In this document: in pieces, positions 7,854 through 16,774 of the stretch
Layout of the letters: each line of letters starts with the position of its first letter
Position numbering within the stretch: position 1 is the first letter of the stretch
Source of the DNA: Methylobacillus rhizosphaerae
Lineage (GTDB): Bacteria > Pseudomonadota > Gammaproteobacteria > Burkholderiales > Methylophilaceae
Assembly (NCBI RefSeq): GCF_900187985.1
Contig: NZ_FZOA01000013.1
Coordinates: 1 to 32,675 of the forward strand
Direction: 5' to 3'
Length of the DNA: 32,675 nucleotides
Translations under genes and position numbers: made by a program
The notes under the pieces: model-generated
Told to the model about the DNA's origin: nothing
Databases searched by the model: none
What the model saw: only the letters and a program-made list of their open reading frames with translations

Positions 7854-9833
7854 TTACGCCTGACTCGCTTGTTTAACTTGAATATGCTTGTTTTCAATTG
7901 CCTTGATTTCCTCGACAGGCACGTAGTAGTCGATGTTTTCGTTGTAGCTACGTGCAATCACGGTCACCAGCATGGCAATCGTGCTGAGAATGACCAGCCA
8001 CCAGATGTGCCAGATGAAAGCAAAACCAAATACCAGGCTGAATGCACTGATGATCACGCCTTCAGAGGCATTTCTAGGCATATGGATTTTTTCGTACTTG
8101 GCAGGTGCTTTGTCAGCACGACCATCCTTCTTCATTTCCCACCATTCATCCAGGTCTTTCACAACAGGCACATGAGCGAAGTTGTAGAAAGGAGGAGGGG
8201 AGGAGGTGGACCATTCCAGAGTACGACCGCCCCATGGGTCACCAGTCAAGTCCAGGTTCTGCTTGCGGTCACGGATACTGACGTAGAGCTGAATCAGTTG
8301 GAACAGGATGGCAAGGCCAACGACGAAGGCACCAAACAGGGCAACGTACAGTAGTGGTGTCCAGGCCGGGTTGTCATAATTGTTCAAACGGCGTGTCATG
8401 CCCATGAAGCCGAGCATGTAGAGTGGTACGAAAGCCAGGAAGAAGCCGCTGATCCACAGGTAAGCAGCGATACGACCCAACTTTTCATTGAGTTTAAAAC
8501 CGAATGCCTTGGGGAACCAGTAGACAAAACCAGCCAGGTAACCGAATACCACGCCGCCGATGATTACATTATGGAAGTGCGCAATCAGGAACAGACTGTT
8601 GTGCAGTACGAAGTCGGCACCGGGAACCGCCAGCAATACGCCGGTCATGCCACCGATAGTAAAGGTGATAAGGAAACCAATGGTCCAGATGATCGGGGTG
8701 GAAAACTCAATACGACCGCGATACATGGTGAACAGCCAGTTGAATATCTTCACACCGGTTGGTATGGAAATGATCATGGTGGCGATGCCGAAGAACGCAT
8801 TGACATTGGCACCTGCACCCATGGTGAAGAAGTGGTGCAACCAGACGATGAACGACAGGATGGTGATCACCGCGGTCGCCCATACCAGGGAGGTATAGCC
8901 GAACAGTTTCTTCTTGGTGAATGTTGCCACAACTTCGGAGAACACGCCGAAGGCAGGCAGGATCAGAATATATACTTCAGGATGACCCCAAACCCAGATG
9001 AGGTTGACATACATCATCTGGTTACCGCCCATGTCATTGGTGAAGAAGTGTGTACCCAGGTAACGATCCAGTGTCAGCAATGCAATCGTTGCTGTCAGTA
9101 CAGGGAAGGCTGCCAGGATCAGGATGTTGGTACACAGTGCAGTCCAGGTGAAAACTGGCATCTTCATCAGTGACATGCCGGGCGCGCGCATTTTCATGAT
9201 GGTCACGAAGAAGTTGACACCCGTAAGCAGGGTCCCCAGTCCGGAAATCTGCAAGCTCCAGATCCAGTAATCAACACCTACACCCGGGCTGTATTCAATG
9301 CCGGAAAGCGGAGGATATGCCAGCCAGCCGGTCTGAGCGAACTCACCAACACCAAGCGAGATGTTGATCAGCGCGACACCGACCACAAACAGCCAGAAGC
9401 TCAAGGAGTTCAGGAACGGGAAGGCAACGTCACGTGCACCGATCTGCAATGGCACGACGATATTCATCAAGCCCACCATGAATGGCATGGCCATGAAGAA
9501 AATCATGATCACGCCGTGAGCAGTGAAAATCTGGTCGTAATGGTGAGGAGGCAGGAAACCTTCAGCACCTGCGGAAGCAACAGCAAGCTGACCACGCATC
9601 ATGATGGCATCGGCAAAGCCGCGCAACAGCATGATCATGGCAACAGCGATATACATGATACCGATCTTCTTGTGGTCAACAGAGGTTAACCATTCGAACC
9701 AGAGCCATGTCCATTTTTTGAAACGTGTCAGGGCTGCGGCAATGCCGATACCCAGCACGGCGACCACGGCAAGCGTGATCATGATAATCGGTTCGTGGTA
9801 GGGAACCGCTTCCAGGGTTAATTTGCCAAACAT
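7854..9833 (-). CDS. cyoB: Cytochrome bo quinol oxidase subunit I
   Basis: This is the catalytic subunit, which reduces oxygen at a heme O-CuB centre and pumps protons. It has 659 residues. The residue numbering of the quinol-site side chains matches E. coli: Arg71, Asp75, His98 and Gln101, with the low-spin heme ligand His106 in TAHGVIM. The CuB His and cross-linked Tyr are in [15 protein letters not shown], the two CuB histidines in [10 protein letters not shown], and the remaining heme ligands in [12 protein letters not shown]. There are about 15 hydrophobic helices. Quinol rather than cytochrome c use is supported both by these residues and by the CyoA partner. Confidence 0.97.
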   Translation of the reverse strand: MFGKLTLEAVPYHEPIIMITLAVVAVLGIGIAAALTRFKKWTWLWFEWLTSVDHKKIGIMYIAVAMIMLLRGFADAIMMRGQLAVASAGAEGFLPPHHYDQIFTAHGVIMIFFMAMPFMVGLMNIVVPLQIGARDVAFPFLNSLSFWLFVVGVALINISLGVGEFAQTGWLAYPPLSGIEYSPGVGVDYWIWSLQISGLGTLLTGVNFFVTIMKMRAPGMSLMKMPVFTWTALCTNILILAAFPVLTATIALLTLDRYLGTHFFTNDMGGNQMMYVNLIWVWGHPEVYILILPAFGVFSEVVATFTKKKLFGYTSLVWATAVITILSFIVWLHHFFTMGAGANVNAFFGIATMIISIPTGVKIFNWLFTMYRGRIEFSTPIIWTIGFLITFTIGGMTGVLLAVPGADFVLHNSLFLIAHFHNVIIGGVVFGYLAGFVYWFPKAFGFKLNEKLGRIAAYLWISGFFLAFVPLYMLGFMGMTRRLNNYDNPAWTPLLYVALFGAFVVGLAILFQLIQLYVSIRDRKQNLDLTGDPWGGRTLEWSTSSPPPFYNFAHVPVVKDLDEWWEMKKDGRADKAPAKYEKIHMPRNASEGVIISAFSLVFGFAFIWHIWWLVILSTIAMLVTVIARSYNENIDYYVPVEEIKAIENKHIQVKQASQA

Positions 9834-9835
9834 TT

Positions 9836-10723
9836 TTACTCCTTGCCCTCCGAATGTGAGTGCGTATGCGAACCAGAAGAATGCGTGTACCTCTCGACAA
9901 TACTGTCATAGAAATTTGGCGTGACATTGGAGAAACGCTCGACAGGATTATTGTAAGAAGCCTTTTCCAGAGCGGCGTACTTGTCAGTATCCAGGTTCAG
10001 GCTGGACTGTTTGACTTGCTGTACCCACTCATCAAATTTTTCCTGGGAGGTCACAGTGGCATTGAATTTCATGCCAGAGAAGCCGTGTCCGCTATAGTTG
10101 GCGGATAGGCCGTGATAGACGCCTTCCTCGTTCGCAATAAGGTGCAATGTGTTTTTCATCCCCGCCATGGCGTAGATCTGGCTACCCAACTGCGGAATAA
10201 AGAAAGAGTTCATTACTGAGGCTGAGGTGACTTCAAAGCGTACTGGAACATCGACAGGGAATGCGAGTTCGTTGACTGTAGCAATACCTTGTTCCGGATA
10301 GATAAAGAGCCATTTCCAATCTAGTGATACCACCTGAACAGTCAAGTGCGGGTGTTCAGAGTCGATAGGTTGACGTGGATCCAGGGAGTGGGTGGTTTTC
10401 CAGGTGATGGTGCCAAGTGCCAGGATGATCAGCACTGGAACAGTCCAGACAACTGCTTCAATCTTATTGGAGTGGGACCAGTCAGGGGTGTAGGTGGCTT
10501 TGGTGTTTGAGGCTCGATAGCGCCAGGCAAATACGAGTGTCATGATGATGACGGGGATGACTACAATTAACATCAACAAGGTCGCGGTGATGATAAGAGA
10601 TCGTTCTTCAACTCCTATCTGGCCTTTCGGATCAAACAACACAAAGTCACAACCGCTCAGCAACAATGTGGTACCTAGAATGGACAATAGACTGAAAAGT
10701 CCGGGGTATCGCTTTTTTATCAT
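9836..10723 (-). CDS. cyoA: Cytochrome bo quinol oxidase subunit II (lipoprotein)
   Basis: The protein has 295 residues. The signal peptide ends with a lipobox LLSGC (Cys at about 25), so the mature protein is lipid-anchored. Two transmembrane helices (about 44-66 and 88-107) precede a periplasmic cupredoxin domain (about 125-230, with [20 protein letters not shown] and [16 protein letters not shown]). The CuA cysteines of cytochrome c oxidases are absent, as expected for a quinol oxidase. The C-terminal tail is His/Ser-rich ([17 protein letters not shown]). First gene of the operon; the 375-nt upstream region holds two inverted repeats. Confidence 0.96.
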   Translation of the reverse strand: MIKKRYPGLFSLLSILGTTLLLSGCDFVLFDPKGQIGVEERSLIITATLLMLIVVIPVIIMTLVFAWRYRASNTKATYTPDWSHSNKIEAVVWTVPVLIILALGTITWKTTHSLDPRQPIDSEHPHLTVQVVSLDWKWLFIYPEQGIATVNELAFPVDVPVRFEVTSASVMNSFFIPQLGSQIYAMAGMKNTLHLIANEEGVYHGLSANYSGHGFSGMKFNATVTSQEKFDEWVQQVKQSSLNLDTDKYAALEKASYNNPVERFSNVTPNFYDSIVERYTHSSGSHTHSHSEGKE

Positions 10724-11098
10724 TTCAGCATCTCAACAATGTAAAGGACTCATAAAACCACAAGCCATACTTGCCCAGGGGGAACATGCTTGCTTGTTAC
10801 CCTGAGTGCCCATTGTCGGCGAGCCGCCGACATTGAGTGTGTTGCTGGTAAGCGACACTGTAGGCCGGTTGTCAATTGTTGATATAAAAATTGCCTATAC
10901 CAACAATCTCGATAAGACAGGTGCAAAGTACAGCACCTTTGAAGTCCGACAGCTTTTTTTGACAGGCTTCCTTATCAGCCCGCTATTTTATACGATTAAC
11001 CCAAATAAACCCACACCCAATAAGGAGTATTTCCATTGGGGTATGGGTGGGTGTCGTTAAAAAGTCACAAAATGCTGCAGAGAAGAGATCAGCTTGGA
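10724..11098. promoter_or_regulatory. Intergenic region upstream of the cyo operon
   Basis: No convincing gene lies here. It holds the presumed cyoABCDE promoter on the reverse strand. Visible structure includes a perfect 8-bp hairpin TGTCGGCG-AGC-CGCCGACA at 10814-10832 in the leader. There is also an inverted repeat TTGTTGATATA / TATACCAACAA (one mismatch, 9-nt spacer) at 10876-10906, which could be an operator. An imperfect hairpin near 11008-11052 (ACCCACACCCAAT against ATTGGGGTATGGGTGGGT) may terminate the upstream ecotin transcript. Confidence 0.5.
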
Positions 11099-11578
11099 TT
11101 ATTCAGGCTGGGCATCCTGAAAATCAGGGGAGGCATGCCATACTCGGTACCGTAGCTCGAATCCACTGGGGACATAGACTACAACCGGGAGTTTGCTGTT
11201 ATAGCGAAGCAGGAAACCATCTCCTCCTGCGGCCACGAATTGGCGAGTCTTGCTTTGTTCAGGGCAGGCCTTCAATGTGGACACTGGTCCCTTGATGTTC
11301 TCGATGTGGTAATAGGGGTAGCCCCAACCTTGCAAGGTGTGTTCTTTGAGGGTGGCATGGAATCTATGGATATTACAGTCGACTTCCAGGGTTTTGCCGA
11401 CTTGGATCTCAATTCTTGCTTCATACTCATCCGCCAGGGGAGGCAGGTGGACGGCATAGCGTGTATAGCCGCTATCAGCTTCCGGGTAAGGCGCACCCAG
11501 TCCGGATGTGTTGGCGGCGTATGCGCTCAGGCTGGCAAATGCCAGTAGTGGAAACAGGTTAATACGTGAAAGCAACAT
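11099..11578 (-). CDS. eco: Ecotin-type periplasmic serine protease inhibitor
   Basis: Ecotin is a dimeric periplasmic inhibitor of chymotrypsin-fold serine proteases. This copy has 159 residues with a signal peptide ending in AYA. Recognisable blocks are APYPEADSGYTRYAVHLPP, GKTLEVDCNIHRFHATL, GWGYPYYHIENIKGPVSTLKACPE and MLRYNSKLP-like LLRYNSKLPVVVYVPSGFELRYRVW. The two cysteines of the family's disulfide (in EVDCN and KACPE) are kept. In the reactive loop STMMACP of E. coli the scissile Met-Met is replaced here by Leu-Lys, so P1 should be Leu. Free-standing gene; its target in a free-living bacterium is probably a foreign protease. Confidence 0.95.
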   Translation of the reverse strand: MLLSRINLFPLLAFASLSAYAANTSGLGAPYPEADSGYTRYAVHLPPLADEYEARIEIQVGKTLEVDCNIHRFHATLKEHTLQGWGYPYYHIENIKGPVSTLKACPEQSKTRQFVAAGGDGFLLRYNSKLPVVVYVPSGFELRYRVWHASPDFQDAQPE

Positions 11579-11645
11579 GGCATGATCCTCAAAGGTGCGG
11601 TAGACATTACTTTAACGCAACAATGAAGATACGGGATGAATTGAT

Positions 11646-11741
11646 TCAGGCAGTGGGCGCCAAAGCAATGATTTCTACGATCCAATAACCCAGAATGTAA
11701 ACCAGTATGCCCACAATGATGACCACGATAATTTTTTGCAT
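11646..11741 (-). CDS. Possible 31-residue single-pass membrane peptide
   Basis: ATG at 11741 opens a frame reading MQKIIVVIIVGILVY and then ILGYWIVEIIALAPTA, ending in TGA. It has almost entirely hydrophobic residues with a positive N-terminus, as in small bacterial membrane proteins. The ribosome-binding site is weak (GTGGATTC). It fills an otherwise empty 307-nt gap between two reverse-strand genes. Nothing about its role can be said, and the reading is supported only by its composition and intact frame. Confidence 0.4.
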   Translation of the reverse strand: MQKIIVVIIVGILVYILGYWIVEIIALAPTA

Positions 11742-11885
11742 GATGAATCCACTGCATGAATGACAGGGATTTAAAGTCTACATCTTTTTATTTATCAGTG
11801 AATTGCATAAATTTCTGAAAGTTGTGTAGGAACAACTAAACCAGGCATGCAGACATGGCACCCACTGGGAGTGCCATGAATAATG

Positions 11886-12239
11886 TTATACGCGTTCTGG
11901 CTGGAATGGCTCCAGTACACAGCGGATTTCCAGCACCTTGGCCTCATTCTCTACACCTTCTTCCTTGGTGAAGCTGAATTTGGTATTGCGTGGGGCAGTG
12001 TAGACAGTATTGTTCTGGATCTGCTCTGCAATGTTCTCCAGGCGGACTGCACAAGATTTGGCATCATCATGGACGGAGGTCTTGAGCAGGTAGTGGTTTT
12101 TCAGGTGGTCAAAAATGGCAACTACAGTGCTCCATTGGCCTGGCTGAGGATTTAGTTTGGGGAGATCTTCTGCTGCCTGAACTTGAGCAGAAAATGCTGT
12201 AACCAGGGTGAGGGCGGCAATAGTGTGTTTCATCATCAT
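11886..12239 (-). CDS. Small secreted protein of unknown function
   Basis: The protein has 117 residues. A clear signal peptide (MMMKHTIAALTLVTAFSAQVQA) is cleaved before AEDLPKLNPQPGQW. The mature part is about 95 residues with two cysteines (in AKSCAVRL and EIRCVLEP), which could form one disulfide, and it looks like a mixed alpha/beta domain. The phrase PGQWSTVVAI resembles the start of small periplasmic proteins found widely in proteobacteria, but I do not recognise a named family. The start is supported by AAGGA six nt before the first ATG. It is preceded by a 270-nt divergent gap shared with relA. Confidence 0.75.
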   Translation of the reverse strand: MMMKHTIAALTLVTAFSAQVQAAEDLPKLNPQPGQWSTVVAIFDHLKNHYLLKTSVHDDAKSCAVRLENIAEQIQNNTVYTAPRNTKFSFTKEEGVENEAKVLEIRCVLEPFQPERV

Positions 12240-12511
12240 TGATTTTCCTTATACGTGTTGTTGATGGAAATTATGAGCCTGTAAAAGTCATGAAGGTTCA
12301 ATAAAGTATTTTCTGGCAACGCCACATTATCATACACATATTTTGTGGATAAGTTTGTGGGCAGCGCCAGGATTGCGGCTTTAAGTGCTTGTCATGACAT
12401 GAACTTGAAACCTTGATTATAAATTCAGCACACCATTTTGCTGCGATGGGAACTAATAGTAGAAAGTATTGTAGAGGTAGAATGACGGTTTGATGATATA
12501 AACGATGCGCT

Positions 12512-14734
12512 ATGGTTTTTGTTCCTGATCTTCTTTCTGAAGCCAGCTCGCAAGGTTCTCTTGATCTTGAGTCCTGGTTTGCCTCACTGGACAGGCAGTT
12601 CAATACCGATGAGGTTGCCTTGATTCGCAAGAGTGCGGCTTTCGTCCAGCCTTGCTACGCGGATAAAGTGGAGTTGACCGGATTGCCTGTGCTGCATCAT
12701 GTGCTTGGCGTGGCTTCTATTCTCGCTGGCATGGGGATGGATGCAGAAACGATAGCAGCGACGATCCTGCATGCCTGCCCTGAGTATCTTGATGGGTGGC
12801 AGGCCGGGATCAATGAGGCGTTTGGTCCTCAGATATGCGCCCTGGTTGAGGGGATTGCACGCATGGAGCAGATACAGGGATTCAGTCGGCAGGATATCAG
12901 CCATGCCAAGGACCGCAAGAAGGAAGACGCAGCGCAGCAAGCCCAGGTTGAAAGCTTGCGGAAAATGCTGTTGGCCATGGTGGAAGATATCCGTGTGGTA
13001 TTGATCAAGCTGGCAGACCGGGTGGAGACATTGCGCAGCCTTGGATCAGCGCCGGAGCCAGAGCAACAGCGTATTGCTTATGAAGCCAAAACGATATTTG
13101 CTCCGCTGGCCAATCGCCTCGGGGTCTGGCATATCAAGTGGGAGCTTGAGGATCTGTCCCTGCGCTTTCTCGAACCCAAGCTATATAAAGAGATAGCCAA
13201 ACTCCTGGCAGAGAAGCGTGTAGGGCGGGAACAGTACATCAACGAGGTCGTTGATATCCTGCAGGAACAGCTGCGGTCAGCAGGTATCCAGGCCCAGATG
13301 ATGGGTCGCCCCAAGCATATTTATAGCATTGTCAACAAGATGCGGCGTAAGCAGATTTCCTTCAATGAGTTGTACGATGTGCGGGCTGTACGCATCCTGG
13401 TGGACGATATCAAGGATTGTTACGCTGTCCTGGGGTTGGTGCATAATCTCTGGCAACCTATCCCGAAAGAATTTGATGATTATATTGCGCGTCCCAAGAG
13501 CAATAACTATCGCTCGCTGCATACGGTAGTGATCGGGCCTCGCAATCTGCCGCTTGAAATCCAGATACGCACGCATGAAATGCACCAGCATTCCGAACTG
13601 GGGGTGGCTGCGCATTGGCGCTACAAGGAGGGTGGTAAGGGAGATAGCAAATTTGACGAGAAAATCGTCTGGTTGCGGCAAATCCTGGAGTGGAAACAGG
13701 ATGTTTCCGATGGCACAGGAGGTGTGGAGCAGTTCAAGAGTGAGCTATTCAGCGATAAAGTCTATGTATTGACACCACAGGGTAAAGTCGTGGATCTGCC
13801 TCGTGGCGCAACACCTGTGGATTTTGCCTACATCCTGCATACAGACCTCGGCCATCGTACACGTGGTGCCAAGGTCGATGGCAGTATCGTGCCGCTCAAT
13901 TACAAACTGCAGAATGGCCAGCGCGTGGAGATCATGGCAGCCAAGCAGGGAGCGCCCAGCCGGGATTGGCTCAATCCCAATCTGGGATATCTGCAAAGTT
14001 CGCGCGCACGCGCCAAAGTGCGACACTGGTTCCGTTACCAGAATTTTGAGGAAGATGTATCCCAAGGGCGTACCAGGCTGGATAAAGAGCTGCATCGCCT
14101 GGGTGCGGGAGGCCTGAATCTGGAAAAAGTGGCGCAGAAGCTGCATTTCACAAAGCTGGATGAATTTTTTGCCGCGATTGGCCGTGGAGAAATTGGCGAG
14201 CACCAGATTACACAGGCGTTACAAAGTGAGCTGCCTGCCAAGCCGGAGCAGCTGGCGCCGTTCCAGCTCAAATCCGGGAGCAAGGCGGATGCCTCGGGTG
14301 TGCTGGTTGAAGGAGTCGGTAATCTCATGACCTATATGGCCAAGTGCTGCAAACCAGCACCGCCGGACCCTATTGTCGGCTATGTAACGCGTGGGCGTGG
14401 TGTGACCATCCATAGGCAGGCGTGTGCCTTCATCAAGCGCTTGCCGGTGGAAAAGCATGACCGCCTGCTTGCCACGCAGTGGGGAAACCGTCAGGAAAGG
14501 CTGGCTGCAGTCGATATCGATATCGAAGCCTATGACCGGCAGGCATTGTTACGTGATATCAGTGACCTGTTTGCACGCGAGCGCGTGAATGTGACCCAGG
14601 TCAAGACACAAAGCCGCAATAATCAAGCCAGGATGAGCTTCTCCATCGAGATTGCTGATCTGGACCAGCTTGCCAGGCTGCTGACGCTGCTACGGCAAGT
14701 GCCCAGTGTCAATTCGGCAAAACGGCATCTCTGA
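12512..14734 (+). CDS. relA: RelA-type (p)ppGpp synthetase
   Basis: This is a ribosome-associated stringent-response enzyme that makes (p)ppGpp from ATP and GDP or GTP. It has 740 residues. The N-terminal hydrolase domain (about 30-190) has lost the His-Asp pair: ILHACPE at about 85-91 replaces the LLHDVVED type, so it should not hydrolyse ppGpp. The synthetase domain (about 240-370) has GRPKHIYSI and EFDDYIARPKSNNYRSLH. The EFDD at 320-323 is the EXDD signature of monofunctional RelA rather than the RXKD of SpoT. A TGS domain (DKVYVLTPQGKVVDLPRGATP) lies near 413-470. The conserved Cys-Cys zinc-finger-like segment MAKCCKPAPPD and a terminal ACT domain follow. Next gene in line is alkB, 26 nt on. 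Confidence 0.96.
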   Translation: MVFVPDLLSEASSQGSLDLESWFASLDRQFNTDEVALIRKSAAFVQPCYADKVELTGLPVLHHVLGVASILAGMGMDAETIAATILHACPEYLDGWQAGINEAFGPQICALVEGIARMEQIQGFSRQDISHAKDRKKEDAAQQAQVESLRKMLLAMVEDIRVVLIKLADRVETLRSLGSAPEPEQQRIAYEAKTIFAPLANRLGVWHIKWELEDLSLRFLEPKLYKEIAKLLAEKRVGREQYINEVVDILQEQLRSAGIQAQMMGRPKHIYSIVNKMRRKQISFNELYDVRAVRILVDDIKDCYAVLGLVHNLWQPIPKEFDDYIARPKSNNYRSLHTVVIGPRNLPLEIQIRTHEMHQHSELGVAAHWRYKEGGKGDSKFDEKIVWLRQILEWKQDVSDGTGGVEQFKSELFSDKVYVLTPQGKVVDLPRGATPVDFAYILHTDLGHRTRGAKVDGSIVPLNYKLQNGQRVEIMAAKQGAPSRDWLNPNLGYLQSSRARAKVRHWFRYQNFEEDVSQGRTRLDKELHRLGAGGLNLEKVAQKLHFTKLDEFFAAIGRGEIGEHQITQALQSELPAKPEQLAPFQLKSGSKADASGVLVEGVGNLMTYMAKCCKPAPPDPIVGYVTRGRGVTIHRQACAFIKRLPVEKHDRLLATQWGNRQERLAAVDIDIEAYDRQALLRDISDLFARERVNVTQVKTQSRNNQARMSFSIEIADLDQLARLLTLLRQVPSVNSAKRHL

Positions 14735-14760
14735 TCGATATCTGGCACTCATTTGCTGCC

Positions 14761-15393
14761 ATGACATTATTTTCCTCCGCAGGGCCAGAGTGGATTGCCC
14801 CGGGTGCCTGTATCCTGCGGGATTTTGCCAGTCCATATGAGCGCCTGCTTTGGCAGGATCTGCAAGCCATAGTGCGCCAGGCTCCATGGCGGCATATGCA
14901 GACTCCGGGAGGGCAAGCGATTGCGGTGAGCATGAGCAACTGCGGGAGATTGGGATGGGTATCTGATCGAGGCGGGTACCGGTATCAGATGGAAGATCCA
15001 TTATCCGGCATCCCCTGGCCCGTAATGCCTGCCTCCTTTGAATCACTTGCCATAGCGGCAGCAGCCCAGGCCGGCTTCGTGCAATTCAGGCCAGATGCCT
15101 GCCTGCTCAATCGTTATGAGGCAGGCACCAAGCTCGGCTTGCATCAGGACAAGGATGAGCAGGATTTCTCCCAGCCGATAGTCTCGGTCTCCCTGGGCTT
15201 GCCAGCCACATTCCTTTTTGGCGGCCTGAAACGCAGCGATCCTGTATTGCGTACAGAGTTATATCACGGAGATGTCGTTGTCTGGGGCGGGCCGGATCGC
15301 CTGCGTTACCACGGTATATTGCCACTCAAGCCTGGTTGGCATCCGCTGACAGGCAAGCTGCGTATCAACCTGACATTCCGTGTTGCAGGCTGA
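14761..15393 (+). CDS. alkB: AlkB-type 2-oxoglutarate/Fe(II) DNA dealkylase
   Basis: This enzyme repairs N1-methyladenine and N3-methylcytosine in DNA by oxidative demethylation. It has 210 residues, close to the 216 of E. coli AlkB. The iron ligands are His128 and Asp130 in KLGLHQDKDE and His184 in RLRYHGILPL. The 2-oxoglutarate-binding arginines are in RINLTFR (201 and 207). The preceding NRYEAG (117-122) and the substrate-pocket segment GGYRYQ are also typical. The start ATG at 14761 lacks a strong Shine-Dalgarno sequence, but the spacing after relA (26 nt) allows co-transcription. Confidence 0.95.
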   Translation: MTLFSSAGPEWIAPGACILRDFASPYERLLWQDLQAIVRQAPWRHMQTPGGQAIAVSMSNCGRLGWVSDRGGYRYQMEDPLSGIPWPVMPASFESLAIAAAAQAGFVQFRPDACLLNRYEAGTKLGLHQDKDEQDFSQPIVSVSLGLPATFLFGGLKRSDPVLRTELYHGDVVVWGGPDRLRYHGILPLKPGWHPLTGKLRINLTFRVAG

Positions 15394-15482
15394 TAGTATT
15401 CTGCACACGGTATTTACCGCATAATTTATCCATTGAACAATGGTGAAGCCGGGCCAGTTATTGCCGGCATAAGGATGATCTG

Positions 15483-16178
15483 ATGAAAACTGCTGTTGCG
15501 TTACGCCATCTTGCATTCGAGGATCTGGATGGTATGGCACCATTGCTGGCACGGGCGGGCTATGAAGTGCATTATATTGATACGCCCAACGCTACCCAGG
15601 ATGATTTCCAGCAAGCACGGGATGCTGATCTGTTGATCGTGCTCGGTGGGCCGATCGGCGTCTACCAGACTGAGGATTATCCTTTCCTGCAGCCTGTCAT
15701 TGACCTGGTTGCGGAACGGTTGCAATGTGCGTTGCCTACGCTTGGTATCTGCCTTGGTGCACAAATCATGGCACGGGCGCTGGGTGCGAAGGTCTATGCT
15801 GGAGAAGCCGGCAAGGAAATTGGCTGGAGTCCCTTAATACTGATGGAGGAGGGAAAGGAGTCAGTATTGTTTCCCCTGGGAGAGGGTACAGCCGTTCTGC
15901 ATTGGCATGGCGATACATTTGATTTGCCGGCAGGCGCAGTCAGGCTCGCCTCTTCAGCTTTATATGAGAATCAGGCATTTGCCTACGGCAGGCATGGGCT
16001 CGCCTTGCAGTTTCATATCGAAGTGACTGCAGCAGGCCTGGAACGTTGGTATGTCGGCCATGTTGGAGAGCTGGGGGGGTATTCGATTTCAGCATTACGT
16101 CAACAGGGAGCAATGCTGGCACCTGGTCTTGCACCCAAGCAGGAACAGGTGGTTTTCCAATGGTTAGGCCAATTCTGA
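15483..16178 (+). CDS. Class I glutamine amidotransferase-like protein
   Basis: A 231-residue stand-alone GATase1 domain of the kind annotated as GMP-synthase-like amidotransferase. The catalytic triad is visible: Cys90 in LGICLGAQIMA, with His178 and Glu180 in LQFHIEVT. The motif LIVLGGPIGVY forms the oxyanion loop. The segment HWHGDTFDLP is shared with homologues in which no synthetase partner is known. The real substrate is uncertain; it may release ammonia from glutamine or act on gamma-glutamyl compounds. AAGGA lies about seven nt before the start. It ends 31 nt from the reverse HAD-like gene. Confidence 0.88.
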   Translation: MKTAVALRHLAFEDLDGMAPLLARAGYEVHYIDTPNATQDDFQQARDADLLIVLGGPIGVYQTEDYPFLQPVIDLVAERLQCALPTLGICLGAQIMARALGAKVYAGEAGKEIGWSPLILMEEGKESVLFPLGEGTAVLHWHGDTFDLPAGAVRLASSALYENQAFAYGRHGLALQFHIEVTAAGLERWYVGHVGELGGYSISALRQQGAMLAPGLAPKQEQVVFQWLGQF

Positions 16179-16209
16179 AATGACAACATCTGAGGCCTGT
16201 CATGGTCGT

Positions 16210-16647
16210 TTATACGGCCTGTAATTGCTGCTTGAGGGTACTTAGTTTCTCAATATCGTGATTTGTGAGACCAAGCTCAGGATTGCACTTGACCAAACGG
16301 TTGAATCTGTCAGGAAAAATCCCATCATCCAGTATCAGCCATACTTGGTCATTGGCGCAGTGCTTCATCCAGTCAAAAATCTCGCTTAAGCGCCAATAAT
16401 GGTCATCGGGGTGTCGGGTAATCACTGGCGTTACTCCTATGATGCGCTGTTGCAAATGGGGACTGAACAGCTTGCGCAGCGTATCCAGATTCATTTCATT
16501 GCGCCATTTGCTGCTGATCACCAGTCTGACTTCCGGGTGTTGTAGTAGCCATTGTTCCAATAGCGGCAATCTGCTGAGCCGTGGCTGCTTCGGGCATGAT
16601 AGGTGCAATACGCCATCAAAGCTCAAAAATAGAATCATTATGTTCAA
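16210..16647 (-). CDS. HAD-fold protein without the nucleophilic Asp
   Basis: The protein has 145 residues. It resembles the small HAD domains annotated as Swiss Army Knife RNA-repair HAD: LFLSFDGVLH at 6-15, SSKWRNE near 45, and ILDDGIFPD near 105, where acidic residues bind magnesium. The family normally begins with LFLDFDGVLH; here the first Asp, the nucleophile, is Ser9, while the second (Asp11) is kept. The reading frame is intact, so phosphatase activity may be lost or changed rather than the gene being dead. It is convergent with the amidotransferase gene and divergent from the metal-efflux operon. Confidence 0.75.
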   Translation of the reverse strand: MNIMILFLSFDGVLHLSCPKQPRLSRLPLLEQWLLQHPEVRLVISSKWRNEMNLDTLRKLFSPHLQQRIIGVTPVITRHPDDHYWRLSEIFDWMKHCANDQVWLILDDGIFPDRFNRLVKCNPELGLTNHDIEKLSTLKQQLQAV

Positions 16648-16774
16648 TTATGTAGTCCTGATGGTAGGAGTCTGGTATCACATTGTGATGTCTTGATGAC
16701 ATTGGCTGCATTTGTAAGCTTGCTGTCAGTCAGGATTAAGGTTGGTGTATGGGATGGCTGCCTAGAATCCAGTC

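Noticed and set aside
10806-11060. An 84-codon forward frame between the cyo operon and ecotin
   Set aside because: No ribosome-binding site and no recognisable protein character, and it runs through inverted repeats in a promoter region.
12512-13100. Loss of the His-Asp pair in the relA hydrolase domain as an oddity
   Set aside because: This is normal for monofunctional RelA proteins, and the EXDD motif in the synthetase domain agrees.
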